In this document: one piece after another, positions 1-11,000 of the stretch
Layout of the letters: each line of letters begins with the position of its first letter
How positions within the stretch are numbered: the stretch's first letter is position 1
NCBI GenBank assembly: GCA_009809945.1
Contig: WTPW01000197.1
Location: forward strand, 363,076-427,075
Direction of reading: 5' to 3'
DNA: 64,000 nt
Origin: Gigaspora margarita
Lineage: Eukaryota > Glomeromycota > Glomeromycetes > Diversisporales > Gigasporaceae
Program-made: the position numbers and the translations under genes
The notes under the pieces: generated by a model
The model's input: the letters and a program-made list of their open reading frames with translations, nothing else
Database searches by the model: none
What the model was told of the DNA's origin: nothing

Positions 1-789
1 AGATCTGCATCACATTATACTATGATTTTGCACCTGATGACTAGCAGATCATCAATTAATAAAGAAAATTTAAAAAAAAAACAAAAAAACAAAAACAAAA
101 ACCAAAAAATATTATACAAAAAAATAAATAAAACCCTAACTAAATCTTTATTTTTTCAAAGTAGCATTTTTAGCAATCTAAAGAAATTAGTCGCATGTTT
201 TTGCAAAGTATTAGAAGTCTGAATTGGCTTGCAAAGCCAAATTTGTTCTTGCAAAGTGCTAAAAAGTTGTTGGTTTTTTTGCAAAGTGCTAGAGAAGTTA
301 GGGTTAGTGTTTTTGTTAAGTACTGAAATAAAATAAAAATATTAAAAAATAAAAAAATAAAAAAATAAAACAAAAGCAAAAAAAAAAACAAAATAAAAAC
401 AAAAAATAAAATAAAATAAAAAAAAAACAATATAAAACTCAATAGAAATTCTAATTATAAACAAAAGATCTAATTAATTTTGTAATACAGAATTTGTAGA
501 TTAATTTCGATACATTATTCAAAAATTGAAAAATATTTTAAAAATATTAGTCCAATACACCCTTGGTATAAACTAGGTTAAAATATATTAAACTAGCTTG
601 ATTTTTCAATTTTACTTATAATTTTTTTGGATATAAGGCCTTTATTATATAGTATCAATTGTTCATAATGTACTAAAAGTCTTAATAATAATTTATCTAT
701 TAAAATTATTAACTTTTTATTACTCATTAATTACATTAATTACCAATTCAGATAAGATTAGCACTATAGCTATATTATTACTATATTTG
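1..789. other. AT-rich non-coding repeat DNA
   Basis: No gene is visible. Positions 14-60 match 19729-19785 in direct orientation (shared core CACCTGATGACTAGCAGATC-like), so the window opens inside a dispersed repeat. Positions 195-300 contain several copies of the word TTGCAAAG(T/C), and 296-306 has a telomere-like TTAGGGTTAG. The rest is A-rich low-complexity sequence; open frames here are compositional. Confidence 0.5.
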
Positions 790-1083
790 GGATCATTTAA
801 AGCCATATATCCATATGACATTTTTGTGTAAATCAACCAACTGGAGTCACAAAATTTTGTTTACACAGATCAGCCTGAAGAAGACAAAAAAACAAAAAAA
901 CACAAGAATATAAAAATAGCAGTTCAAACCTGTTTTGGGCCATTAATAAAAAATGCCAGAAAGGCAATTTTACTTATATGTCTACTCTAACCCTAACCCC
1001 AACCCTAATGCTAAACAGGCTCTAACCCTAATTTTAACTAAATTTTCAAAAAATCATGTGGGTATATGACTTTAGCCACCCCC
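790..1083. mobile_element. MITE with AAAGCCA/TGGCT-type inverted ends
   Basis: The left end reads TAAAGCCATATATCCATATG and the right end, read in reverse, TAAAGTCATATACCCACATG. The interior has a degenerate telomere-like tract (TAACCCTAACCCC near 987). A second, better-preserved member of the same family lies at 57158-57444: both share AATGCCAGAAAGGCAATTTT-like and CTTTAGCCA words. It is non-coding and non-autonomous. Confidence 0.55.
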
Positions 1084-1171
1084 AATATTTGGAATTGGAG
1101 ATAAACAAATATATAAACAATATATTAGTAAATCTGATGATAATCCTTATAAAAAGTTTTTTTTGTACAGT

Positions 1172-1551
1172 ACAGGATACTTAAAGGCTATATTATAAAA
1201 TTTGTCCCATTTTCAAAATTTTCATATTGAAATTTGATGTCTTTGTGAATTTTTGCATTTTGATTGGCTAAAAATTAATTATTAAAAAATATTTTAAAAT
1301 TAATTTTAAAATTAATTTTAAATTAACCAATAGCAGTAAGCCAAAATCATGTGACTTGTTCTATTTTAAGCTCAATTTTTACATATCATGTAAAAATACT
1401 ATACTTTTAAACACATTAATTAAAAAAGTATACAATGTTTTTTTAAAAAATAAGGCTGCTAAATTGTAGCAAATTAGCTAAACTACAAAATATTATTTTT
1501 ATATTAAATATTATTAGTTATTAAAATTTGTGAAGCCTTTAAGTGTCCCAT
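1172..1551. mobile_element. MITE with ACTTAAAGGCT inverted repeats
   Basis: The left end TACAGGATACTTAAAGGCT is answered at the right by the inverse of AGCCTTTAAGTGTCCCATA. The interior is AT-rich with ATTTTAAAATTAATTTTAA palindromes near 1290-1320. There is no coding potential. Ends fit a Tc1/mariner-type MITE, but the TA duplication is ambiguous because the flanks are TA-rich. Confidence 0.55.
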
Positions 1552-3467
1552 ACTATACTAAGTAAATATTATTTTTGGCTCTAAATAAAGTTATAGAGTA
1601 GTTCTTGTGCATCTACTGCCAAAATTTTATTAAAATCAGACTTGTGGATAAAATGATATGAGTAAAAACATCTTTAAAATTCTTTAAATCATATAAAAAT
1701 TTTAAATATACAGGCCTGATTCAGATTTTGTACTACCTTGTTTATATATTTGTTTTGCTCCAATTCTAAATATAGAAATATTGCTGATCTTATCCAGATT
1801 GGCAATTAACAATATCAGCAAATTTATAGCTGTAAAACTTTTTGAAAAAACTTGTGAACTGCAATATCAATTAGTAATTTATAAAAACTGTTTTTTTGTT
1901 ACCCTTCTCTTCTTTTTTACTAAGACCAAACCAATTTAATTTTTTGTTTAATATAATCTCTACCTTATTTTTTATAAATTATAAGAGCCAATACAAATAA
2001 TATTAAATATCTTTTTTTTATTTTTTTTAAAATCTATATAAACCAATACATATTTAATTAACTAATAAAATTGTAGCATTAGTTTTATATACTATAAAAA
2101 TGTGTGTGTTTTTAAATACCTACTCTTTTACAAGCTCTCATGTTATATTAACAAAAATCAGATTAATTTGGTCTAAATAATCTAATACTACTTAGTAATA
2201 TAGTAGTACAATCTTTCATTTATATTTTCTGTATAAATAATATTAATATTATTTTGTATGGTTGCTTTCTTGGCATACTTAAACTGTTGTAGTTATTGTT
2301 ATCCAGTGTCTCAACATATCATAAATACTGTAGTTGTTGTAAAGCTTGTACTTAAAAGTGAGTTAGTAAAAAAGAAACAAATCATTTTTAGACTATTTGA
2401 AATATAATTTTATTTAATGTTCTTTTATGAAGCTTAAGAGTAGAGTACAACATCAATCATTTTTATATATGATCATCACTCAAATAATTTTTATATAGGG
2501 TGTCAAAAAATATGCTATTGATAAGGATTTTTAGGAACACAACCAATTTTAGCCAAAATTTTGTGGCATATAGGTCAAAACAGTCTATATATGGTAGTTA
2601 AACTTTAAAGCCACATATTATATATATATATATATTTTTTTTTTAACTATTTGGCAGTCTTGTTTCAACTTTATTAGGTTTTAATATTATACTAAAAATA
2701 TTGATATTACTCATAAGAATAATTCTTTTAACATCTAAGTTACAAGTTTAGCTTACCCGGCTCTTTGTGACCAAAGTCCAAATTCCTATGTGCGACCTGC
2801 TATAAGCAGAGATTTTCCTCCATAAAAATTTCTTTCTACAAATGAAGAAAACAAATACATTACTGGAAAGATTTTACTGACCTATCAAGACTACCTATCT
2901 TTTCTTAAAACTTCTTCTATCTAGGTCCAGGCAGATTAGTTTAACTTTTACTTTTATATAAAAAACAAAATAAATACCATGTCTATAAGAGAAAAACAAA
3001 ATTTAGAACAAGAAAATACTAAAAAAAAAAAGCATATAAAAGAAGAGATAAAGAAAAAAAAGTATTCTAAACATAATTCAATTATAAATAAACAAAGATA
3101 ACAAAAGCAAAAAAAAAGAATAAAGTAATCTAATAATAAAAATTATATAATACTGTGCAAGGAATCACTTTGCCTAAGTATTATTATGTATAAAAAGAAA
3201 CATTCTGGAATTTGGTTTCTAATAATCGACCAAATTCTTTGCACTATGTCTTATTACGTGTCTATTTTTGTTTATCTACTTGCATGCTTTCTTCCTAATT
3301 AGGTTAGAAACAACAATGCTGATCTTTTGGAGGAGGTATGCTAAATTTCCTACTTTTCGTTCAAAATCCCAGAAAAAAAACTTTGAGTGAGAATATGGTA
3401 GCAAGTATATAGAAATTATGTACTTGTTATCAAAAAACCTTAAAGAAAGTGTTGAAAAGGACAAATA
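1552..3467. other. Gene-free AT-rich stretch
   Basis: No supported gene, RNA or clear element end. There are TA dinucleotide runs (about 2618-2635) and poly-A/poly-T tracts. Short open frames here (for example on the minus strand near 3276-3464) lack any recognisable protein signature. Confidence 0.4.
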
Positions 3468-4640
3468 CAGGGTGTAGATGAGATTTTCTGGGTCACATGA
3501 TCAATCAATCTCTGGTCTAGGTCAGAATAAATGATCCAGAAGGGATCCTGTATTTACCCTGTTATACAGATCAACAAATAAGTACACTTTTTTAATTTTT
3601 TTTTATAGCTTTTTTTTATTTTTATAACATTGTCACTCATCATTGTGTTGTTGTTGTTGGTACCTCTTTCCAACGTTAGTGTCATCGTCATTGTTGTTTT
3701 TGTATTGTCATTACACTTACGCTTGTCGTAGATAAGGCGTGAATATCATCGTTGTTGTTTTCGTATTGTTATTGCACTTATACTTGTCATAGGTAAGATG
3801 TGAATGTCATTAGTAAGGCATCACTTTTGCCAGTGCAATGCAGCAACTTGTTCATTGTTTATTAGTAGCAGTCTACTTTTTTTTCTTCTATTGTTATTTT
3901 ATCGCGTCTTTAACTTTCTTGTCTGCCAGTTTATTTGTAGTATTTTGTCATTCGTGAAGAAATCTACATAAAAAAAACAGAATTTTAGCACTTGCATCAT
4001 TGGTAACATTGTTGTAACTGGTAGAGTCATCTATGGGCAGGGCCAGTGATTTTCTGCATTTCATGGAATGCTACAGAAATCACAAAATTAGTTTATAAAC
4101 ACGAAATGTATTAAGAATAGCACAGAATTGCTGCAGAAAGTAGGAATTTATAAATTATTTAGTTTTTTTTATAGGTACAAGGTTCTAAAAATATAACTTC
4201 CAAAAAGTTCTGATATAAAAAATAAATAAACCTGAAATAAGAGCATGGTTGAGCAAAACTTTTGAGAAAAAAATTTTTTTTTAAAAAAAATTTTTTTTTC
4301 AATAAAAAAATATTGCAGAAACTACGCAGAACCTATAGAAATACCACAAAAACTGTGCAGAATTAATTAATTTTATTTGCAGAATTGGTATTTTAGCACA
4401 GATAGAATTGACCCAATAGCATCGCAAAAAATTACTAGCCCTGTCTATGGGCACTGTAATTGAAGTTGTTATAGCTGATTTGAAAATTAGTAGGATATAT
4501 GCTAATTTTTGTGATGATCGACAGTGAATTTTTGGTAATTATACTTAAACAAAAATTTTTTGCATTTGTCAGTAATTATAATTTTTGGCTGTAGTACAAT
4601 TTTTGGTATATGTAATCTACATTTTTACACAAACACAACA
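3468..4640 (+). repeat. Left terminal inverted repeat of the composite unit
   Basis: The outer part (3468-4037) matches 17339-16860 inverted and the inner part (4444-4620) matches 12205-12040 inverted, the latter at high similarity by eye. It is interrupted by the MITE at 4038-4443. The transposase start codon lies just inside, at 4662. Confidence 0.7.
4038..4443. mobile_element. hAT-like MITE with perfect 8-bp TSD
   Basis: Ends CAGGGCCAGTGATTTTCTGC and (inverse) CAGGGCTAGTAATTTTTTGC form a TIR pair. The element is flanked by a perfect direct 8-bp duplication TCTATGGG at 4030-4037 and 4444-4451. An 8-bp TSD with CAGGG-type ends is characteristic of hAT elements. It is 406 bp long, non-coding, and sits inside the left TIR of the larger unit, so it is younger than that unit. 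Confidence 0.85.
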
Positions 4641-4661
4641 TTTTTTACACAATGTAATATT

Positions 4662-5870
4662 ATGGCAAAACTTTTGAAGCATATTCACTAGCAAATAATT
4701 GAAAAAAGCTTAGATGGTTTGTCAGTTCATACAATTGCTAGATACCTAGATGTTAGTAAATCTTCTGTGGGTTAGGCCTTCAAACAATTTCAGAAGTATG
4801 GCTGCGTTGAAGAACTTCCATTACTTGCAGGAAGGCCATGGTTGTTTACAGCAAATGATTTAAAGTATCTTGAAGTCTTGTTGAAAGAAAAGCCTGATTG
4901 GTACTTGTATGAGTTACAATTACAAATGGAAATTTGGTTAGATCGCAAAGTTTGTCTTTCAACAATTTGGAAAGCAATACATACTCTTGGAATATACACG
5001 TAAACAGGTATGATTTACTATAAGTACACATAATTTTATTTTATATTATAAATATAAATCAATTTTATATTAGCTAAAAAGCCCGCAAAAGAAAGAAATG
5101 AAATTGATAGAAGGAATTTTGTTATAAAGATGTCTTAATATACAGCTGATCAGTTGGTTTTTTCTGATGAGTCAGCTTATGATAGAAGAACTCTCTCACA
5201 TCATTATGGTTAGAGTTTTTTAGGATACATGCACAAAAGTTTCATTTTTTTTTCGAAAAAAATGATTATTTACTATTGAGGGTGCATTATGTATTGATGA
5301 TCTTTTAGCCTATGGTATTCAGGAGGGACCTATGAATACTCAAGATTATGAAAACTTTATTGAAACTGTTTTAGTAAGTTATTTCTATTGAATTTATATA
5401 TATTAGGGTTTGGGTTTAGAGTTTTTAATAATAAAAATGGTTAAAAAATTTTTTTATACTAATTTATAATAAATTAAATCTAATTATATAGTTACCAAAA
5501 ATAAATCTATTTCCTGAACGATTTAGTATACTAGTTTTAGATAATGCAAGTATACACAAAGGACATCATTTATGTGAGTTATGTCAAGAAAAAGGTGTTA
5601 AATTAGAATTTTTACCACCTTATTCATCTGATTATAATCCTGTAAGTATAAAATTATGTGGACAATAATTTATATTTATTATTTAATACTAATTAAATTA
5701 TTTTTATATAGATTGAGCAATCTTTTTTTTATATTAAAAATTACTTACATCAAAATCGAGATTGGGCAAAATCAATAAAAAATCCTTTAGAGGTTTTAGA
5801 TCTTACTTGTATGACTATTAATGCAAATTTAGCTCGTGCATGCTTTCAACATAGTGGATATTTACAATAA
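4662..5870 (+). pseudogene. Decayed, intron-containing Tc1/mariner-type (DD34E) transposase
   Basis: Four exons in phase: 4662-5007, 5074-5373, 5492-5641, 5712-5870, with GTATG, GTAAGT and GTAAGT donors and AG acceptors. The N-terminal part has a helix-turn-helix (LSVHTIARYLDVSKSS) as in Tc1 paired-like domains. The catalytic triad is visible: D in VFSDESAYDRR, D in LVLDNASIH, and E in PPYSSDYNPIEQS, with 34 residues between the second D and the E. Acting protein would cut and paste DNA at TIRs. It is dead: in-frame stops at 4689 (TAG), 4773 (TAG) and 5001 (TAA), further stops in exon 2, and a frameshift in the T/A run near 5250-5270. Several stops sit where CAA/CAG (Gln) is plausible, suggesting C-to-T decay. 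Confidence 0.88.
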
Positions 5871-5955
5871 TATTTTATTTTTTAATAAAATTTATAGAAA
5901 AAGGTTTTTATTATATATGATTATTGAAATAAAATTTATCTATATCATTTAATAC

Positions 5956-6103
5956 TAGTGCTCCAGCAAAATCAAGTAAAACTCAATTTTTGAGTTTTTG
6001 ATACGAACAATCAAATCTATTTTTAGTAGATCTAATTTAGATCAAATTGATTGTCCAAATCAAAAACTCAAAAATCGAGTTTATTCAATTTTGCCAAGCT
6101 CTA
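5956..6103. mobile_element. Short palindromic MITE, copy 1
   Basis: Near-complete inverted repeat: TAGTGCTCCAGCAAAATCAA at the left and the inverse TAGAGCTTGGCAAAATTGAA at the right, both running into CTCAAAAA(T)...GAGTTTTTGAT arms with GAACAATCAAAT / GGACAATCAATT. Flanks TTTAATAC and TTTAATTA resemble a decayed 8-bp duplication. A relative lies at 7866-7984. Confidence 0.7.
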
Positions 6104-7865
6104 TTTAATTACTTTTGAATCTGATGAATAAATGCTTAAATACAGATCCTCAAACTGACAAACTGCTAATAAATTAGCTAATAGGTTAAATATATTTTTT
6201 AATAGTTTGAAATCTGAAAGAACAGAATTTTCTAAGCAAGTTAAGGGTTTAAACAAAAATTTTTATTATATGGACAAGTCAAATCAAAATATTTGAATAT
6301 TAGACACACCCACAAGCTATTTATACGAGTTGATTTTTGAATCTTTAAAACTCTCTAAACCAGGTAATAATACTTATATTTTTTAAAATGATAGTAATAT
6401 ATTTTTGTAAAAATTTTTGAATCTGTAATCACTGGTTCTTATTTATACTTCTATACTATTTCTTCTTAGTTATTGCCCAGATTTCAGATTCGGGCTGTTC
6501 CGAATTTTCATAATTCTTTTTGATTATATATCTTTTTTTTTTTACTTTATAATGATATACAAATTTATTAAGCTATTACAAAAAAAGTGTAAAAATCGCT
6601 AGCTAAAAAAAAAAGATGGTTTGTGATTTGTAATAAGCTAAACTTTAAGAAATATGCAATTTTACTTTGAAGAAATAGTATAGAAGTATAATAAGATCAT
6701 GGAAATAAATCAGGTATTATCCGCAAAATAGACATAACCAAGTTCAATCTATCTGATATGGAATTGATTTTGGCTATTGTCTACGAAGTGGACAATAATA
6801 TATACTTACTGTAATTTTGTATATATATTTTAGCAAGTCAACCTATTAATGATTTTAATGGTAAGTAATATTTAATTTACTTATAACTAACCAAATTTAT
6901 TAATAATTTGAACATTTGCTTTCTTTTAATAATAAGTTAAAAAGCATATGAATTGGATCTGGATTTTTCGTTCCTTTTACTATACAAAAAAGTTTTCTTG
7001 AACGGTGATCTTTGAAAGAAAAACATTCAAGAAAACTTGTTAATTGGTCATTGAACTTATTGGGATTTGAAAGCAAGGGCCAAAGACAAAGGGAAAAAAA
7101 TGTGCCTGGTTGTAATATGATAATAGATAATAACTCAAATATTCTTCATAATATAATAAAAAAAAAACAATAAAATAATTGCGGTTGCCCCTTTTTATCC
7201 CATTATCAAGCACTATGAAAAATTTTAAAGAAAACTATAAAAATAAAATCTAAATATTAAGGATCTGAACTTCAACAGTTCCTGTTCCCTAGTATTATCA
7301 AAATTATATTTTATTTCAAAACTGTGATCAAGCAATTCTTAAGATAAAATCTAGTTAAAAAATAAAATAAAGTAAAAATTAGCCTCTTACATTTACTAGT
7401 AAATTTTAAGTTCAACATATCGAAAGTAACATTCAACTGCTATTTGACTACATTTGACTGTCATTCGATATATCAAATAGCAGTTAAATTTGATATTATT
7501 ACATAATTTCGTGAACATGCATGTCCGTGAAATCATGTGATAATATTAAATAATGGTTGAACAGTAGTCAAATTTGTTAATGAAATTTAAATACCATTAT
7601 CCTAAAAAAAACTTCTAAGCAGTGATTGGGTTCAAATATGTCTTGAAAGCAAATTTAGATCTTTAAATAGGCTGACAATTCAATCTATATAGCAAAAGAA
7701 TCGTGGCATTGAGTTTATGTAGATAATAATATGAATTCATACCAATCAAATTTCAAGTATAATTTTGTTGATGGTCTTAAAACACTATTTCAAAACAAGA
7801 TACTTCAAAGGTTTTTTTTGGTATAAAAGAAAAAAATATAGATAGTATAAACTTGTCTGCAAATA
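6104..7865. other. Gene-free stretch inside the composite unit
   Basis: No gene or RNA is recognised. A hairpin-like pair TTTTCTTGAACG(GTGATC) / AAACATTCAAGAAAAC at about 6989-7041, and AACATATCGAAAGTAAC... / ...ATTCGATATATCAAATAG around 7413-7485, are further inverted repeats, probably MITE remnants. Confidence 0.35.
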
Positions 7866-7984
7866 GAATAAACTCGATTTTCAAGTTTTTGATTTCGAAC
7901 AATCAGATTTCTATTATTGTTGATTTAAAAAGATTTGATTGTTCATAATTAAATACTCAAAAATCAAGTTTTATGCCGAGCACT
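7866..7984. mobile_element. Short palindromic MITE, copy 2
   Basis: Arms AATAAACTCGATTTTCAAGT and (inverse) ATAAAACTTGATTTTTGAGT with internal GAACAATCAGATT / AATCTTTT...GATTGTTC. It shares the GAGTTTTTGAT and ACAATCA words with the element at 5956-6103. Confidence 0.6.
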
Positions 7985-8095
7985 AATGCAAATTAATACA
8001 ACTTTGATTACCTAAAGCAAGTTTTGTAATAGAATTTATTACAGTAATGAATGAGTTTTCAAAAAAAAACTCTCATGACAAAGCATGAGCAAAAG

Positions 8096-11000
8096 CTAAT
8101 CAAACAAATCATCAAATTTAACCTCAATATTTTCAATTTCTAACCAAATATGTGCATGTTCTTCTACAAATATTTGACTAATAATTTGATCAGATAAAAA
8201 ACTTTTTCTATCTAATTCTAATGAAGATTTGATAATAAATTGTTTTCCACTTGGTGGGCCATTAGGAAATATAAAAGTAAGCAAGCTTTGAAAAGTCATA
8301 TCTTTTGTAATATGAATATTTGCTTTAAATGGGAATTTTTTTTTAGTATGAACCATAATAGATTGTAATATTGATGCAGGTTTTGGAGATAATACAGGTT
8401 TTGGAGATGATGCAATTTCTAATGATATAATAATATTTTCTAATCAAATGTTATAATAAATAATAAACTTGTTTAGCATAGTTTTAAATTTTTTGCTTAA
8501 TAAACTTCTATATATATCTACTTTGAGATACTATGTTTGTATTATTTGAAAACCGATTTGTTGTTGGATATCGATATTTAGATTTATCAAATAATAGTGA
8601 ATTTTGTGGAGTTTTTTCATCAATGCCTCTCATTTGAGTAAACTTAACAACATATGGGGGAGCCCACAGCAAAAGGTGGCTTCGGGCCAACCAATCAGAT
8701 TTTAAGATTTTATATAATAACTATCTAACTAATCATTATTTTTATAAAACCAATTTTTATTTATCAATAATATTAATAAAAAAATATATAAATTTAGTTT
8801 ATCGTTTTAATGCTACTATATAATTGATAATCACATACTAAGTTTAGCAATGATTTTTTCAAAATCATGTGATTTTCCTGAAGCCACCTTTTACTATGGG
8901 TCCCCCTATATATTAATATTATTAAAAATTTAAAGCTTAATTATTTTTTAATAGCATTTAACTATAATTATCAAATAACCTACAATTGCATGCGCCTATA
9001 ATGATATTGCATCTCTATCTAACTTTAAATGCCGATCATCCTTTAAAATTAAACATCCTTGTATATGTATTGAACAAGCTGGAAGATTATCGTAAATATT
9101 TTTTTTGATAGTACTTAAGGTAGCTATTAGGGTTCCTCAAATTCAAATCAAATCAAATATTGGGTCAATTTGAATTTGATCAAATCAAATTGACCCTGAT
9201 TTGAATTTGATTTGATTAAAATATTTGGATTTGAATTTGATTTGAATTTGAATTTTTAATAGTAATTTTAAAATCAAATCAAATATTTGTCAAATCAAAT
9301 CAAATTTGGCCAGATTTGAATTTGATCAAATCAAATATAGTCAAATTTGAATTTGAATTTGATCAAATATTTGATTCAAATATTTGAAGATCAAATCAAA
9401 TTGCGGAACCCTATTAGCTATAGATTAAAGCCCAAATTTTACTAAGTCAATTAATATTTATGTCTTAAGTAANAGCCGCGGATTCTAACTATTCACTAAT
9501 AAGATCCTTGCACAGCCACTAGGGTTCCTCAAATTCAAATCAAATCAAATATTGGGTCAATTTGAATTTGATCAAATCAAATTGACCCTGATTTGAATTT
9601 GATTTGATTCAAATATTTGGATTTGAATTTGATTTGAATTTGAATTTTTAATAGTAATTTTCAAATCAAATCAAATATTTGTCAAATCAAATCAAATTTG
9701 GTCAGATTTGAATTTGATCAAATCAAATATGGTCAAATTTGAATTGAATTTGATCAAATATTTGATTCAAATATTTGAAAATCAAATCAAATTGTGAAAC
9801 CCTAGTAGTTATAGTATTTGAATCTGTTTCAAGTGTCTAATAATTTAATAAACAGGTTTTAATATTATAATTATTAATTTATTTAGATATACAAAAAATA
9901 ACTTACACGAATTCTTTTATTTGGTTGATTTGATTCTTCATAACGTATATTCTTATTTTTTGGCTCTTGATAAACACATAATTGTAAATTTTTTTTATGC
10001 TTTATCTTAGCTACAAATGCTTTAACTGCACTATCAGACTTTAAATCATAGTGATTTGCCATAGAAGTATTTGAAATCTGATAGCAAATATAACCAAGTT
10101 CAATTTTTCCCTATTGCTTAGGAAGTGTATGTGATAAAATTTCTTTTTTAATGTTTTCAAAAGTTGTAATATTAACAGGATTAAACGGGATAGCCAATGC
10201 ACTATCTAATTTTTTATGAGGTTTTTCAAATTTATTATAACACACCAATATAATAAATACTATAAATAATAAAAATTATAACTAGGTTAATGCATGGCAT
10301 TGTTTATCCAGAGCAGACCCTGGATAATTCTAAAAAAGGTGGTATTACTAAAACTGACATTTTTTGGACCACGTGATGCAAATTCTGGTCAAAACAAAAA
10401 AATTAAAATTTTGGTTTGACCAGAATTTTCATCACGTGGCCCAAAAAAATGTCCGGTTTAATAATACCTCCTTTTTTTAGAATTATCCAGGGTCTTTCCG
10501 GAGCCCATAGCTTGTTCCGAAAACATCCGTTATCTATTTATTTCCGGGCTGATCCGTGTTGATTTATTGTTTCTTATTGTGCAATAAATAAATGACGTCA
10601 CCGGAAATAATAACACACAAAATCTGGTCTATTACTCCTCCATTAGAGTCCTCCACTTCGCTCCGGACAATAAGCAAATAAATAAAAAATTATATATTAT
10701 AAAATATATAAACATAATATATATATTTTATTACCATCGAGTGTATTTGTTATGGAAACTTCTATTGTTATAGGTACTTCTATTGTTACAGGAGTTTCTA
10801 CAACTAATTTATTATTGATATTGGGTAAATTAGATAATATAGAATAATTTGTTGTAAAAGATTGTTCAGTTAAATCTATAGTTTCAATAGTTTCATCTAT
10901 AATATTAATATTTTCATTTGATTCGTGCTGATTTTCTTTTGACCTAAATTATAAATATATTTATTATTTATAAAAATAGGAATATAAATTTGTTGCACTC

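Noticed and set aside
170-442. Phe/Leu-rich open frame on the minus strand
   Set aside because: Product of poly-A/T sequence; no start context or protein signature.
985-1045. Chromosome-end telomere repeat (CCCTAA)n
   Set aside because: Only a few degenerate copies, inside a MITE family with another copy at 57158-57444.
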